Below the pieces are notes generated by a model, which did not search any database, was not told where the DNA came from, and was given only the letters and a program-made list of their open reading frames with translations. A stretch of 64,000 nt of DNA from Roseomonas xinghualingensis. Its GTDB lineage: Bacteria; Pseudomonadota; Alphaproteobacteria; Acetobacterales; Acetobacteraceae. Below, in pieces: positions 1 to 12,530 of this stretch. Location: NCBI RefSeq assembly GCF_025791835.1, contig NZ_JAOXLP010000017.1:34563-98562 (forward strand). The letters are read 5' to 3'. Numbering within the stretch: the first letter of the stretch is position 1; every line of letters starts with the position of its first letter. Both the position numbers and the translations under genes were made by a program.

Positions 1-3
1 GGG

Positions 4-1419
4 GTGACGCCGCGTGGGCCCCTCCGTCCGCCCGGGCTTCCGGCGCGGGGAGTGGCCGCGCTCGCGGCGCTGGTCCTGCTGCCGGGCCTCGCCCTGGCGC
101 AGCCGGACCGCCGAGCCCTGGACGAAGCCGAGCGTGACGCCCGGGGAGCGCGCAACGAAGCCGCCGCCATCGCCCGGGATGCCCGCGCGGCGGAAGCGGC
201 AGAGGCGGAGCTGGCCCGGCGGCGCGCCGAGGCAGGGCGCCGCGCCGTGGCCACCGAGGAAGCCCTGGCCGAGGCGGAAGCCCGGCTGGAGGCCGCCCAG
301 GCCGCGCGCGATACCGCCGAGGCCGACCTGAACCGCCGCGCCGAGGAACTGGCACCGCTGGTCCCGGCCATGCGCCGCCTGGGCCTGTGGCCGGCCGAGA
401 CACTGCTCATCGTCCCCGCCCCGCCCGAGGAAGCGCTGCGCGGCGCGCTGGTGCTACGCGGCCTTGCCCGCCGCCTGGCGAAGGAAGCCGCCGAATACCG
501 CCAGGCTCAGGAAGAAGCGGCCCGCACGGCCGCTTCCCTGGAGACGGAGCGCGCCCGCCTGGCCGCCGCCCGGGAAGAGGCCCGCAAGGCAGCCGAGGCG
601 GTCGAAGCCGCCCTGGCCGAAGCCCGTGAGCGCCGGGAGGCCGCCCGCGATGCCGAAACCACCGCCATGCGCCAGGCCGCAGCCGCCGCCGCCAATGCGC
701 GCGACCTTCGCAGCGTCGTGGAACGGCTGGAGCGGGAGGCGAAGGAGCGGGAGGAGCGGGAACGCGCCGCCGCGGCGAAGCGTGCCCAGGAAGAGGAAGC
801 GCGCCAGAGGGCCGCCGAGACCCGCCGGCGCGAGGCCGAGGGCCGTGCCAGGGAAGCGGAGGCACGGGAGACTGCCCGCCGGGCTCTGGGCCGGGAACAG
901 GAAGCCCGCGAGCTGGCCGCCCGTGACCGTGCCGCCCGCGATGAGGCTGCCCGTGAGGCGCGGGAGGCCGAAGGTGAGGCCGAGACGGCCCGCCAGCGCG
1001 CTGAGGCGGCCCGGGAACGCACTCGCGAGGCCGCCGCCAGCCAGCCCCGCCCCGCGCGCGGCGCCCCCGTGGCCGGGGTGGTGCGACGGGACTTCGGCGA
1101 GCGCGGCGCCACCGGCCAGACCTGGTCCGCCTCCCCCGGCGCGCGGGTGGTCAGCCCCTGCGGCGGGCGGATCGTATTCGCCGGGCCTTTCCGCTCCTTC
1201 GGCCGGATGATCATTGTCGATTGCGGGGGCGGTTACCATTTCGTGATTGCCGGGCTGGACCGGCTGGATGCGGAAACCGGGCAGCGCGTCGCCGCGGGCG
1301 AGGCGGTGGGAACACTTGGTAACGCAGGCGGATCTGGCGGCGGCCGCGCATCACTCTACCTTGAGCTGAGGCGGGGTGGCCGGGCCGTCGATCCCGGAAG
1401 CTGGACAGCCAGGGGTTGA
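4..1419 (+). CDS. EnvC-like murein hydrolase activator (coiled coil plus M23/LytM domain)
   Basis: Secreted 471-aa protein. A hydrophobic signal segment (about residues 17-33, ending ALA-Q) is followed by some 310 residues of Ala/Arg/Glu-rich coiled coil and a C-terminal LytM domain (about 365-468). This is the EnvC plan, in which the coiled coil docks to the division machinery and the LytM domain activates periplasmic amidases. The LytM fold is recognisable (GGRIVFAGPF, LYLELRRGG near the end), but the canonical H-x-H zinc pair is not seen. That fits a non-catalytic activator rather than an active endopeptidase. The start is a GTG at the window edge; the intact signal peptide suggests the gene is complete or nearly so. 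The order envC-ctpA-deacetylase-rppH downstream is common in alphaproteobacteria. Confidence 0.85.
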   Translation: MTPRGPLRPPGLPARGVAALAALVLLPGLALAQPDRRALDEAERDARGARNEAAAIARDARAAEAAEAELARRRAEAGRRAVATEEALAEAEARLEAAQAARDTAEADLNRRAEELAPLVPAMRRLGLWPAETLLIVPAPPEEALRGALVLRGLARRLAKEAAEYRQAQEEAARTAASLETERARLAAAREEARKAAEAVEAALAEARERREAARDAETTAMRQAAAAAANARDLRSVVERLEREAKEREERERAAAAKRAQEEEARQRAAETRRREAEGRAREAEARETARRALGREQEARELAARDRAARDEAAREAREAEGEAETARQRAEAARERTREAAASQPRPARGAPVAGVVRRDFGERGATGQTWSASPGARVVSPCGGRIVFAGPFRSFGRMIIVDCGGGYHFVIAGLDRLDAETGQRVAAGEAVGTLGNAGGSGGGRASLYLELRRGGRAVDPGSWTARG

Positions 1420-1431
1420 GCCAGGGGTTGA
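1408..1431. repeat. 12-bp tandem duplication across the envC stop codon
   Basis: GCCAGGGGTTGA occurs twice head to tail (1408-1419 and 1420-1431). The first copy contains the TGA stop of the EnvC-like gene. Seen directly; probably a slippage duplication that leaves the protein unchanged. Confidence 0.9.
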
Positions 1432-1568
1432 GATTGAACCGCCGGCGGCTTCAGCCCATGCCCAGGAACCTGCCCTGCGGATATGATGGCTTCCTGCCGG
1501 GGCGATCATGGTCCAGGCTCCGGATCGTTCTGCCTGACGTGGCGCTGGAGAATGGGCCCGCAGATCGT

Positions 1569-1631
1569 GTAACCGTTGGGCAATCCGCCCGGCGGCAATT
1601 GTAACCGTTGGGCAATCCGCCCGGCGGCAAT
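1569..1631. repeat. 32-bp-period tandem repeat upstream of ctpA
   Basis: A 31-base unit beginning GTAACCGTTGGGCAATCCGC and ending CCGGCGGCAAT is present twice without a mismatch (1569-1599 and 1601-1631), separated by one T. It lies in the 258-bp gap between the EnvC-like gene and ctpA, 47 bp before the ctpA start. Nothing else in that gap is recognisable as a gene. The repeat could carry duplicated regulator or promoter contacts, or simply be a local duplication. Confidence 0.9.
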
Positions 1632-1677
1632 ATGGAGAGGCGCCGCGGCGGTTCGCGGCAAAAGGGGTGTCTGACAG

Positions 1678-3105
1678 ATGCGTGCTCCTGCTGGACGTTC
1701 TGCCAAGGCTGGTTTCCGGATGCGGATGCTGGCCTCGGTCGCGGCGGCCTTCGTGGCCGGCGCCGTGGCGGGCCCTGTGGTCACCGCATGGGCACAGGAA
1801 GGATCGCGGGCGGAGACCTACCGCCTGCTGAACCTGTTCGGCGACGTCTTTGAGCGTGTGCGCGCTGAATATGTGGAGCCCGTGAACGACCGCGAGGTGA
1901 TCGAGGCCGCGATCAACGGGATGCTCCAGGGGCTGGACCCCCATTCCTCCTATATGAACCTCCGCAATTTCCGCGACATGCAGGTGCAGACGCGCGGAGA
2001 ATTCGGCGGCCTCGGCATCGAGGTCAGCCAGGACGCCGGCTATGTGAAGGTGATCTCGCCGATCGACGAGACCCCGGCGGCCCGCGCCGGCGTGAAGCCC
2101 GGGGACCTGATCACCCACATCAACAACAAGTCGACCCAGGGCCTCACCCTCCAGGAAGCCGTGGACCAGATGCGCGGGGAGCGCGGCACCTCCATTCGCC
2201 TGACCATCCGGCGTGAGGGCACCGCTAACCCGCTTGAAATCTCCCTGACCCGCGAGACGATCCGCCCGCAGGTGGTCCGCGCCCGGCTCGAGGGGAATGA
2301 TATCGGCTATATCCGCCTTACCTCCTTCAACGAGCAGACCGAGACTGGCCTGCGCCGGGCTCTCGCCAACCTGCGCTCCCAGGCGTCGAATGGGCTGAAG
2401 GGCCTGGTGCTGGATCTGCGGAACAATCCGGGCGGGCTGCTGGATCAGGCGATCCAGGTTTCGGACGACTTCCTGGAGCAGGGCGAGATCGTTTCCACCC
2501 GCGCCCGCCGTTCGGAGGATGCGCAGCGCTGGAACGCCCGCTCGGGTGACATCGCCCAGGGCCTTCCCATCGTGGTGCTGGTGAATGCCGGCTCCGCCTC
2601 GGCCAGCGAGATCGTGGCCGGCGCGCTGCAGGACCATCGGCGCGCGGTGGTGATGGGGGTCAAGAGCTTCGGCAAGGGATCGGTGCAGACCGTCATGCCG
2701 CTGCCGGGCAATGGTGCCATCCGCCTGACCACGGCCCGCTACTACACGCCCTCGGGCCGCTCCATCCAATCGACGGGGATCGAGCCCGATATCGAGGTGC
2801 TGGCCCAGCGCCAGGATGCCCAGCAGAACCGCGAGCGTGATCGCGAGGCCGATCTGCGCCGCGCGCTCCGCAACGACAATGGCGGCAATGACACGGCGGC
2901 CCAGGGCGTGAATGCCCGCCCGCCCGCGCCACTGCCGCCGCTGAACCTGCCGGCCGGGCTGGTGGAACGCGTGCAGCGCATGCCCGCCGAGGATGCTCCC
3001 GCCTTCGATCCGACCAAGCCAGAGACGGATCACCAGCTCCAGCAGGCCGTGATGCTGCTTCGGAATATCGCGGCGACCCCTGTCCAACGCCGCGCCAGCC
3101 GCTGA
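1678..3105 (+). CDS. ctpA: Carboxy-terminal processing protease (S41 family)
   Basis: Periplasmic serine protease of the CtpA/Prc type, 475 aa. There is an N-terminal membrane or signal segment (about residues 17-40, ending AWAQ), a PDZ domain (about 105-185, GGLGIEV then ARAGVKPGDLI) and the S41 catalytic core. The NAGSASASEI motif carries the nucleophile near Ser308, and Lys333 in FGKGSVQ completes the Ser/Lys dyad with the 25-residue spacing typical of the family. The C-terminal tail after about residue 400 is proline-rich and variable. It follows the EnvC-like gene, consistent with a shared role in cell-wall hydrolase control. ATG at 1678 is the only start that includes the full membrane segment. 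Confidence 0.93.
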   Translation: MRAPAGRSAKAGFRMRMLASVAAAFVAGAVAGPVVTAWAQEGSRAETYRLLNLFGDVFERVRAEYVEPVNDREVIEAAINGMLQGLDPHSSYMNLRNFRDMQVQTRGEFGGLGIEVSQDAGYVKVISPIDETPAARAGVKPGDLITHINNKSTQGLTLQEAVDQMRGERGTSIRLTIRREGTANPLEISLTRETIRPQVVRARLEGNDIGYIRLTSFNEQTETGLRRALANLRSQASNGLKGLVLDLRNNPGGLLDQAIQVSDDFLEQGEIVSTRARRSEDAQRWNARSGDIAQGLPIVVLVNAGSASASEIVAGALQDHRRAVVMGVKSFGKGSVQTVMPLPGNGAIRLTTARYYTPSGRSIQSTGIEPDIEVLAQRQDAQQNRERDREADLRRALRNDNGGNDTAAQGVNARPPAPLPPLNLPAGLVERVQRMPAEDAPAFDPTKPETDHQLQQAVMLLRNIAATPVQRRASR

Positions 3106-3131
3106 ACCTCCGAGATTCGCCACGTTTCGGA

Positions 3132-4415
3132 ATGAAGGCCCTCGGCGTTTTCTGGTTGCTGATCCTGGCGGCGCTCACCGGAGCCGTCCTGGCGCTGCAC
3201 CAGCTGGGACCGCCGGAGGGGGGGATTCCGCCCTCGCTCAGCCGTACCGCCCCGCCCGCCATGTCTCCCGCCACGTCCAACGACAATGCGGAAGTGGCGC
3301 TGTTGCCGCCGAGCCCCCCCGAACCGGCGACGCCCATGCCGGCGCCGCCTGCCGCATCCCATGACGCCGCCAAGGACAATGCACCGCCCCCGGCCGTGCT
3401 TCCCCTGGCCGCACCTGTAACCGCATCCGCACCCTTGCCCGGGGCAGCCGCCATCCCGTCGGCCCCGCCGGCCTCCCCGGCCGTGCCCGCACCGGTCATC
3501 CCGCCCGCCCCAGCGCCGCCCGCCCTGCTGGTACGGTCTCTGCCCAGCGCGCCGGAACCGCCGCCCCTCTTCGCGCCTCCCCCTCGCCCGGAGGCTCCGG
3601 CCGACCGCCCGATTCCTCCGCCTGACCCGGCCCTGCTGGAACCCTCCCGCCACGGACTCCTGCCGCGCATCGGCGAGGGTGGCCGAAGCTCCATCCGCGC
3701 CTATGGCCGCCCCTTCGACAGGTCGGAGACGCGGCCGAAGGTCTCGCTTGTGGTGGGGAATCTCGGTCTTTCCCTTTCCCTCTCGGAAGAGGCGATCCGC
3801 CGCCTGCCGCCTGCCACGGGCCTCGCCTTCTCACCCTATGCGCCATGGCCGGACCCGCTGCTGGAACGCGCCCGCGCCCGGGGAATGGAGGTGCTGAGTG
3901 CCCTGCCGCTGGAACCCGCCAACTACCCGCTGAACGATCCGGGCGACCGCGCCCTGCTGACCTCCCTGTCTCCCGCAGAGAATGCCGACCGGCTGGCCTG
4001 GGTGCTGACCCGCATCGCCGGCCAGGTGGGCGCCCTGGGCGCGCTCGGGCCAATGCGAGGAGAACGGTTTGCCGCCCTGCCGGAAACCCTGGGCGCGGTG
4101 CAGGATGTGATGCGCGCGCGGGGGCTGCTTTACATCGACCCGCGCCCCGGCGCCGCCTCCCCCGCCCGCGCCTGGGGTCGTGCCGTGGATCTGCTGCTGG
4201 ACGAGCCGGCGACGCGCGGCGAGATCGACCGCCGGCTGGCGGAGCTGGAGCGCATTGCGCGGGAACGGGGCTCGGCGCTCGGCCTTGCGGCCGATGTCTC
4301 GCCCGTGCTGGTGGACCGGGTGGCCGCCTGGGCCGCAGGGTTGGAGTCGCGCGGCCTCGTCATGGCGCCGGTGACAGCCCTGATCCGCCGGCCCGAGGAA
4401 CTGCCCCGGAACTGA
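3132..4415 (+). CDS. Divergent polysaccharide deacetylase family protein
   Basis: 427-aa exported protein. An N-terminal hydrophobic anchor (about residues 5-22) is followed by 150 residues rich in Pro and Ala, probably a flexible periplasmic linker, and then a NodB-like barrel of the divergent polysaccharide deacetylase family (about 195-420). Recognisable blocks are VSLVVGNLGLS at the domain start, the LPLEPANYPLNDPG loop and GALGPMRGERF. Known family members lack the complete metal triad of true deacetylases, so catalytic activity is uncertain. It sits between ctpA and rppH with short gaps and is likely co-transcribed with them. Confidence 0.85.
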   Translation: MKALGVFWLLILAALTGAVLALHQLGPPEGGIPPSLSRTAPPAMSPATSNDNAEVALLPPSPPEPATPMPAPPAASHDAAKDNAPPPAVLPLAAPVTASAPLPGAAAIPSAPPASPAVPAPVIPPAPAPPALLVRSLPSAPEPPPLFAPPPRPEAPADRPIPPPDPALLEPSRHGLLPRIGEGGRSSIRAYGRPFDRSETRPKVSLVVGNLGLSLSLSEEAIRRLPPATGLAFSPYAPWPDPLLERARARGMEVLSALPLEPANYPLNDPGDRALLTSLSPAENADRLAWVLTRIAGQVGALGALGPMRGERFAALPETLGAVQDVMRARGLLYIDPRPGAASPARAWGRAVDLLLDEPATRGEIDRRLAELERIARERGSALGLAADVSPVLVDRVAAWAAGLESRGLVMAPVTALIRRPEELPRN

Positions 4416-4416
4416 C

Positions 4417-4905
4417 ATGCCCCTCCTGCCTCTTCGCCCGAATGTCGGCGCCTGCCTGTTTAACCGAGATGGGCTGGTGCTGATCGCCCGCCGCGCCGAC
4501 CAGCCGCCCGGGGAGGCTGCTTCAGGCGCCTGGCAGCTTCCGCAAGGTGGGCTGGACCCCGGGGAGGATCCGGAACTGGCCGTGCTGCGCGAGCTGTCCG
4601 AGGAGATCGGCACAAGCAACGCCAAGGTCATGGGACGCATGGCGGAATGGCTGGATTACGAACTGCCGGCGCATCTGATCGGCAAGGCGCTGGGCGGGAG
4701 GTTCCGGGGCCAGACCCAGATGTGGTTCGCCCTGCGGTTCCTGGGCGACGATTCCGAGATCCGCCTGGACGCCGATGCCCATCAGGAGTTCGACTCCTGG
4801 CGCTGGGCCGAGCTGTCCAGCCTGCCCGGGATCGCCGTGCCCTTCCGTCGCCCGATCTATGAGCGGCTGGCCAGGGACTTCGCGCGCTACGCCATTCCCG
4901 GCTGA
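4417..4905 (+). CDS. rppH: RNA pyrophosphohydrolase (Nudix)
   Basis: 162-aa Nudix hydrolase of the RppH/NudH type, which removes pyrophosphate from mRNA 5' ends and also cleaves dinucleoside polyphosphates. The Nudix box spans about residues 44-66 (GGLDPGED..., then RELSEEIGT) and matches G-x5-E-x7-REUxEExGU. The N-terminal RPNVGACLFN and the later FRGQTQMWF segment are typical of RppH. It starts one base after the upstream stop codon and ends directly against the convergent xylanase gene, so no intergenic terminator is available there. Confidence 0.93.
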   Translation: MPLLPLRPNVGACLFNRDGLVLIARRADQPPGEAASGAWQLPQGGLDPGEDPELAVLRELSEEIGTSNAKVMGRMAEWLDYELPAHLIGKALGGRFRGQTQMWFALRFLGDDSEIRLDADAHQEFDSWRWAELSSLPGIAVPFRRPIYERLARDFARYAIPG

Positions 4906-6054
4906 TCAGACTGCGGCGAAGAGCCGCGCCATGGCGTGCCACATTTCCTTACGGTTGTACTCCCAGTCGAGCGGGAGGCCGCGATGCAGTTTGCCATCCC
5001 GCCGACCGACAGCGGGCTCGATAACCAGCCAGGAATAGCGGTCCACCAGCCCCCAGGTGAGGACGGTCTTCACGCCGGCCTCCAGGGCGGAGGAGACGAA
5101 GGCGCTGGCACGCTCCGCCACCAGCCTGTCACGCGCCACATAGTCGTCGGGCATGTTGCTGGCCTCCCGGATGTCCATCTCGGTCACCAGAACAGAGAGC
5201 CCTTCGGCACGTAAGGCCCGCACAAAATCGCCGAAGACCTGCGGATTAAAGGGCCGATCCATCTGCAGATGCGCCTGGATGCCCACCGCATCGATCGGCA
5301 CCCGTGCCTGCACCAGCCGGCGCACAAGGGCCAGCAGGCGGCGGCGCTTCTCGGCGGCCCAGGGCGTGTCCTCCTCCACCCCATAATCGTTCAGCACGAG
5401 GCGCAGCGTCGGGTCCTGCTCCCGCGCCATGCGAAAGGCTGTTTCAATGTAGGAGGGGCCAAGGGCACGCAGGAAAGGACTGTCCCGCAGTTCGCCCTCA
5501 GCCTGGGGCGTGTCGCTGCCGGGTGGGTCTGCGACGGGCTCGTTCACCACATCCCAGTCCCGAATCCTGAGCCGGGTGGTGGAGAGCACCTTACTGATAT
5601 GCGCCCCCATCACGGCGCGGGCCCGAGGGGCGCCTTCCGCCAGGGCTTCAACCGCCCATTGGGGAAAGGAAGTATGCCAAACCAGCGCATGGCCCCGTGT
5701 GGCCCGCCCGCGCGCCTGGCCCCATTGCAGGATGGCGTCCAGCTGGGTGAAGTCGAACTCTCCCTCCTTCGGCTGGAGGGTGGACCACTTGGCCTCGAAC
5801 TCCGGCACGAGGATTCCTGCCTCCCGTGCGAAGGCAGCCTCATAAGCCTTGTCGGAAGCGAGGAGATTGGCCTGCACGGCCGCGCCGAAGGTGATCCCCC
5901 GGCCGCGGGCGATCTCCCACAGGCCTGGCCCCTCCTGGCCTGAGGAAGCAGGCTGCTGGCCCCTGGCAGAGAGGGCGGTTCCGCAGGCAAGGGCCGTACC
6001 AAGGATGGCACGGCGCGGCACCCCCCCGGCGGGATGAGAGGGGGTGCCCGGCAT
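4906..6054 (-). CDS. Secreted GH10 endo-1,4-beta-xylanase
   Basis: 382-aa glycoside hydrolase family 10 enzyme cleaving beta-1,4-xylan. The N-terminus has a twin-arginine-like signal (VPRRAILGTALACGTALSA), suggesting Tat export. The acid/base Glu is in WDVVNEP (near residue 172) and the nucleophile Glu in VLVTEMDIRE (near 292). GHALVWH and GIQAHLQ are further GH10 landmarks. I chose ATG at 6054 because it gives a clean signal peptide and begins one base after the upstream stop codon. A longer reading frame continues upstream but has no signal peptide and overlaps the neighbour. The gene converges tail-to-tail on rppH. Confidence 0.9.
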   Translation of the reverse strand: MPGTPSHPAGGVPRRAILGTALACGTALSARGQQPASSGQEGPGLWEIARGRGITFGAAVQANLLASDKAYEAAFAREAGILVPEFEAKWSTLQPKEGEFDFTQLDAILQWGQARGRATRGHALVWHTSFPQWAVEALAEGAPRARAVMGAHISKVLSTTRLRIRDWDVVNEPVADPPGSDTPQAEGELRDSPFLRALGPSYIETAFRMAREQDPTLRLVLNDYGVEEDTPWAAEKRRRLLALVRRLVQARVPIDAVGIQAHLQMDRPFNPQVFGDFVRALRAEGLSVLVTEMDIREASNMPDDYVARDRLVAERASAFVSSALEAGVKTVLTWGLVDRYSWLVIEPAVGRRDGKLHRGLPLDWEYNRKEMWHAMARLFAAV

Positions 6055-6055
6055 G

Positions 6056-6913
6056 TCAGGCTGCAGTCTTGAGGGGTGCATTCTCGTTGGCAGCACGGGC
6101 CAAGGCCTGCCGGTACTTGTCCCGCCGCCACTGGAGCAGCTTCCAGGCGCCCCTGGCGGCCAGGTCCGAAAGCCGTCCGCGCGGCTCCAGCCCGATCGAC
6201 TTGAAGACCATGCCCATGCCCCGCTCGATATGGCGGAAGCGGTAGTAGGACATGGCCCGCCCCATATAGCCGGTGATGCAACGGTCGTGGCTATAGGGGG
6301 TGTCGGGCGTCTCGTTGCCGCAGTGATAGGCGAAGGCCAGTTCGTCATCCTCGGACTCGCCAATGCGGCCGGCGGCGACGCGCAGGCGCTTGGGGAAGGA
6401 GAGCTTCTCCCGCGCCAGGTAGCGCTTCATATGGTCGTAGAAGAGCTTGAAATGTCGGTACTCGTCGGCGGCGATCAGCTTGCAGACCTGCTTCAGCACT
6501 ACCTCCTCCGTGCTCTCGCCGAGCGCGGTGTAGTAGGAAGAGGTCCCGGTCTCGACCATGCAGCGGGCGATCAGTTCGCCAGTGCGGGAACCGCGGATGG
6601 AAGCATCCGCCTTCACATCGATCTTGTAGCCGGCGCGGTAGCGGGTGAAGGCGTCATCGAAGGACCAGCCGGGATCGGCCATCTCGGCCCAGCGGCCGAG
6701 CGCGTCGCCATGCTGGACTTCCTCCACGGCCCAATTGTCCGCGGCCTGGCGGAAGTCCGGATCTCCGACGAAGACGTTGTTGAGATAGACGGCGTAATCG
6801 ACGCCGTTCTTCTCCACCAGCGCGGCAGCCTTCACCAGCGGCACGATCTCAGGATCAACCTTCGCCGGATCGAACTTATCCCAGGCGATCTGATCGAGCG
6901 TCCAGTGCTTCAT
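6056..6913 (-). CDS. Ferritin-like di-iron protein
   Basis: 285-aa cytoplasmic helical protein with two di-iron carboxylate motifs: EEVQH near residues 64-68, then Glu121 in VETGTSS paired with DEYRH near 150-154. This is the arrangement of the ferritin-like superfamily, close to acyl-ACP desaturase or rubrerythrin-type oxidases, with no signal peptide or membrane segment. Likely activities are O2-dependent oxidation or desaturation, but the substrate cannot be read from the sequence. The stop codon is one base before the xylanase start, so the two are probably co-transcribed although no functional link is evident. Confidence 0.75.
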   Translation of the reverse strand: MKHWTLDQIAWDKFDPAKVDPEIVPLVKAAALVEKNGVDYAVYLNNVFVGDPDFRQAADNWAVEEVQHGDALGRWAEMADPGWSFDDAFTRYRAGYKIDVKADASIRGSRTGELIARCMVETGTSSYYTALGESTEEVVLKQVCKLIAADEYRHFKLFYDHMKRYLAREKLSFPKRLRVAAGRIGESEDDELAFAYHCGNETPDTPYSHDRCITGYMGRAMSYYRFRHIERGMGMVFKSIGLEPRGRLSDLAARGAWKLLQWRRDKYRQALARAANENAPLKTAA

Positions 6914-6961
6914 GCGCTTCCCGGCATCCGTGGTGATTCGCGGAACCCATCATAACGCGAC

Positions 6962-6987
6962 GGGGCGGCCTGAGGTCAGGCCGCCCC
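6962..6987 (-). terminator. Hairpin after the atpHAGDC operon
   Basis: A perfect 12-base inverted repeat (GGGGCGGCCTGA / TCAGGCCGCCCC) lies 70 bp past the atpC stop. The spacer is only 2 bases, so the closing pairs must open to form the loop. No strong U-tract follows on the reverse strand, so it may act as a weak intrinsic terminator or an mRNA 3'-end stabiliser. Confidence 0.6.
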
Positions 6988-7058
6988 GCTGGGCATGACA
7001 GGCTCATGATACATTTTGCGGCCCCGGCAGGCGTTTTCAACCCGCCTGCCGTCGCCGT

Positions 7059-7469
7059 TCAGGCTGCCTGGGCGGCGTCCTGCATGGCACGAGCCGCCAT
7101 CAGGCGATCCGTAGCCTTCTCCCGGAGCTCCGGCGCATCATTGGCGGCAGCGGCCAGTGCGATCTCCGCTTCCGCCACGCGCTGGGCCGCCATGGCCTTG
7201 GACAGGCTGGCGACCGGGGTGGCCTCATCGGCCAGCACGGTCACGCGCGTCGGGGTGATCTCCGCGAAGCCGCCCATGATGAAGAGGCGCTCGGTCTCCC
7301 GGCCCCCCTCCGTCACGCGGATGAGGCCGCCCTTGAGGGCGACGATCATCGGCGCGTGGTTGGGCAGCACGCCCATATCGCCCTCGACCGCCGGGATGAC
7401 CGCCATCTCGACGGGGCGCGAGAGGAGCAGACGCTCCGGGCTAACCAGTTCGAGGTCGAAGGTGGCCAT
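7059..7469 (-). CDS. atpC: F1 ATP synthase epsilon subunit
   Basis: 136-aa epsilon subunit of F1Fo ATP synthase. The N-terminal beta-sandwich (FDLELVSPERLLLS, GDMGVLPNHAPMI) couples the rotor to the c-ring, and the C-terminal helical hairpin is Ala-rich. It is the last gene of the F1 operon, six bases after atpD. Confidence 0.96.
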   Translation of the reverse strand: MATFDLELVSPERLLLSRPVEMAVIPAVEGDMGVLPNHAPMIVALKGGLIRVTEGGRETERLFIMGGFAEITPTRVTVLADEATPVASLSKAMAAQRVAEAEIALAAAANDAPELREKATDRLMAARAMQDAAQAA

Positions 7470-7475
7470 GATGGA

Positions 7476-9807
<2,332 letters not shown>

Positions 9808-9831
9808 GGAGGCTTCTCCGATGCCTCCGCG

Positions 9832-11364
<1,533 letters not shown>

Positions 11365-11366
11365 GG

Positions 11367-11966
11367 TCAGGCGGCCCCCTTCATGGCGTAGCTCAGGCGC
11401 TGCAGCCTGGACTTGATGGATGTATCGTACAGGCGGGACCCGATCTTGACGATCAGGCCGCCCAGGATGGAGGCGTCCACCGTCTCGAAGAGGCGGACGT
11501 TGGAGTAACCAGCCTCGGTGAGGCGGGCGGCAATCTGGGCGCGCTGGGTCGCGGTCAGCGGATGCGCGGTGGTGACCTCGGCGGTCTGCTGGCCACGCTG
11601 CTCGGCGAGCAGGGTGCCGAAAGCCGAGAGCACGGACGGAAGAATGGAGAGGCGGCGATTGGCGATCAGCACGCCCACCAGATTCTTCACATCCCCGCTG
11701 ATGCCGACGCGATTGAGCACGGCAAAGGCGCCGCCCTTCTGCGCGGCGGCACCCAGGCGGGGGTCTTCGATGAAGGCGCGGAAGCCGGCGTCATCGCGCG
11801 CAAGGGCGGCGAGGCGCTCGACATCCGTCGCGACGGCATCGACCGTCTTCTTGTCCTTGGCCAACTCCAGAAGGGCCAGGGCGTAGCGCTGCGCCACCCC
11901 GCCCGTCTGGCCCTGCGTCGCCTGGGATGGGGAGGACTTGTCGATGGCGGCTGCTTCGGAGGCCAC
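11367..11966 (-). CDS. atpH: F1 ATP synthase delta subunit
   Basis: 199-aa delta (OSCP-like) stator subunit linking F1 to the peripheral stalk. The helical N-terminal domain begins around [14 protein letters not shown], and the C-terminal domain includes [19 protein letters not shown] and ends at [11 protein letters not shown] chose GTG at 11966, which gives a length near the family norm of about 180-190. The open frame continues upstream to 12251, but that part is low-complexity and without family similarity. It is the first gene of the F1 operon. The Fo genes are not in the window, as expected in alphaproteobacteria. Confidence 0.9.
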   Translation of the reverse strand: MASEAAAIDKSSPSQATQGQTGGVAQRYALALLELAKDKKTVDAVATDVERLAALARDDAGFRAFIEDPRLGAAAQKGGAFAVLNRVGISGDVKNLVGVLIANRRLSILPSVLSAFGTLLAEQRGQQTAEVTTAHPLTATQRAQIAARLTEAGYSNVRLFETVDASILGGLIVKIGSRLYDTSIKSRLQRLSYAMKGAA

Positions 11967-12262
11967 TGGTGATCCCGTTCGAGGGGTTGGAGAGGACCCG
12001 TCAGCCCGTATCCGCCCGGCTGCGCCGGGGTTTCGGGCCTGCGCGTGACGCCCCGGGAATCCCCCAGGCGTCGGCGCGCGCCCCTTAACATGATGCAATG
12101 CAGAGGTGCAATCGCCCTGGACCGTAACGAGCATCCTGAGCACCCGCATGAGTGCGGAATGGAACCCTGCCCCCACCTGCCGCGCTTCATCCCTGACCGG
12201 GAACGGCCGCGCCCCGCGCGGTCTGGCCCCGGACCGGCGACGACTCTCCAAAGGAAACCAGG
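11967..12262. promoter_or_regulatory. Divergent intergenic region, atpH / small stress-type genes
   Basis: About 300 bp with no convincing gene. It must hold the atpHAGDC promoter on the reverse strand and the promoter of the small gene at 12263. A GGAAC at 12161-12165 is followed after 17 bases by CGCT (12183-12186), a partial match to the EcfG-type promoter. No sigma-70 hexamers stand out. The region is otherwise plain GC-rich sequence. Confidence 0.4.
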
Positions 12263-12520
12263 ATGGGCAACGACAAGGCGAACAAGAACATGACCGACCA
12301 GAAGCGCGATCGCGAAACGGGCGATTGGGTGTCCGACCTGAAGCCCGGCGCGACCACCGAGGCGAAGGTCGACAAGGCGGTGGAGGACACCTTCCCGGCT
12401 TCCGACCCCACCCAGAAGGCCAGCCCGACAGGCTTCATCGCCCCGGGCGGCGAGGATCTGGCCAAGGCGACCGACAAGGGAACCGCCGAGGCAGGCACCG
12501 TTGCGGGCGGAAAGCCCTGA
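12263..12520 (+). CDS. Small hydrophilic protein, paralogue of the next gene
   Basis: 85-aa, strongly charged, with no signal peptide or membrane segment and probably largely disordered. Blocks visible are RETGDW, KPGATTEAKVDKA, FPASDPTQKAS and PTGFIAP. An AAAGGAAACCAGG ribosome-binding region precedes ATG. No function is recognised. The next gene shows the same block order (RETGGW, AELDEA, SDPAAHAS, PGFVPEP), so the pair look like diverged tandem duplicates. A partial EcfG-like promoter motif lies about 80 bp upstream, hinting at stress induction, but the match is weak. Confidence 0.75.
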   Translation: MGNDKANKNMTDQKRDRETGDWVSDLKPGATTEAKVDKAVEDTFPASDPTQKASPTGFIAPGGEDLAKATDKGTAEAGTVAGGKP

Positions 12521-12530
12521 GGACACAGCC

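Noticed and set aside
1351..3123. A 590-codon reverse open frame across ctpA
   Set aside because: Antisense of a clear S41 protease; low-complexity sequence without family motifs.
4906..6363. A 485-codon reading of the xylanase gene
   Set aside because: The upstream part overlaps the di-iron gene and hides the signal peptide; ATG 6054 gives an exported enzyme of normal size.
12161..12186. EcfG promoter for the small gene at 12263
   Set aside because: The -35 GGAAC is perfect but the -10 is CGCT and the implied leader is about 75 bases; kept only as a note in the intergenic entry.
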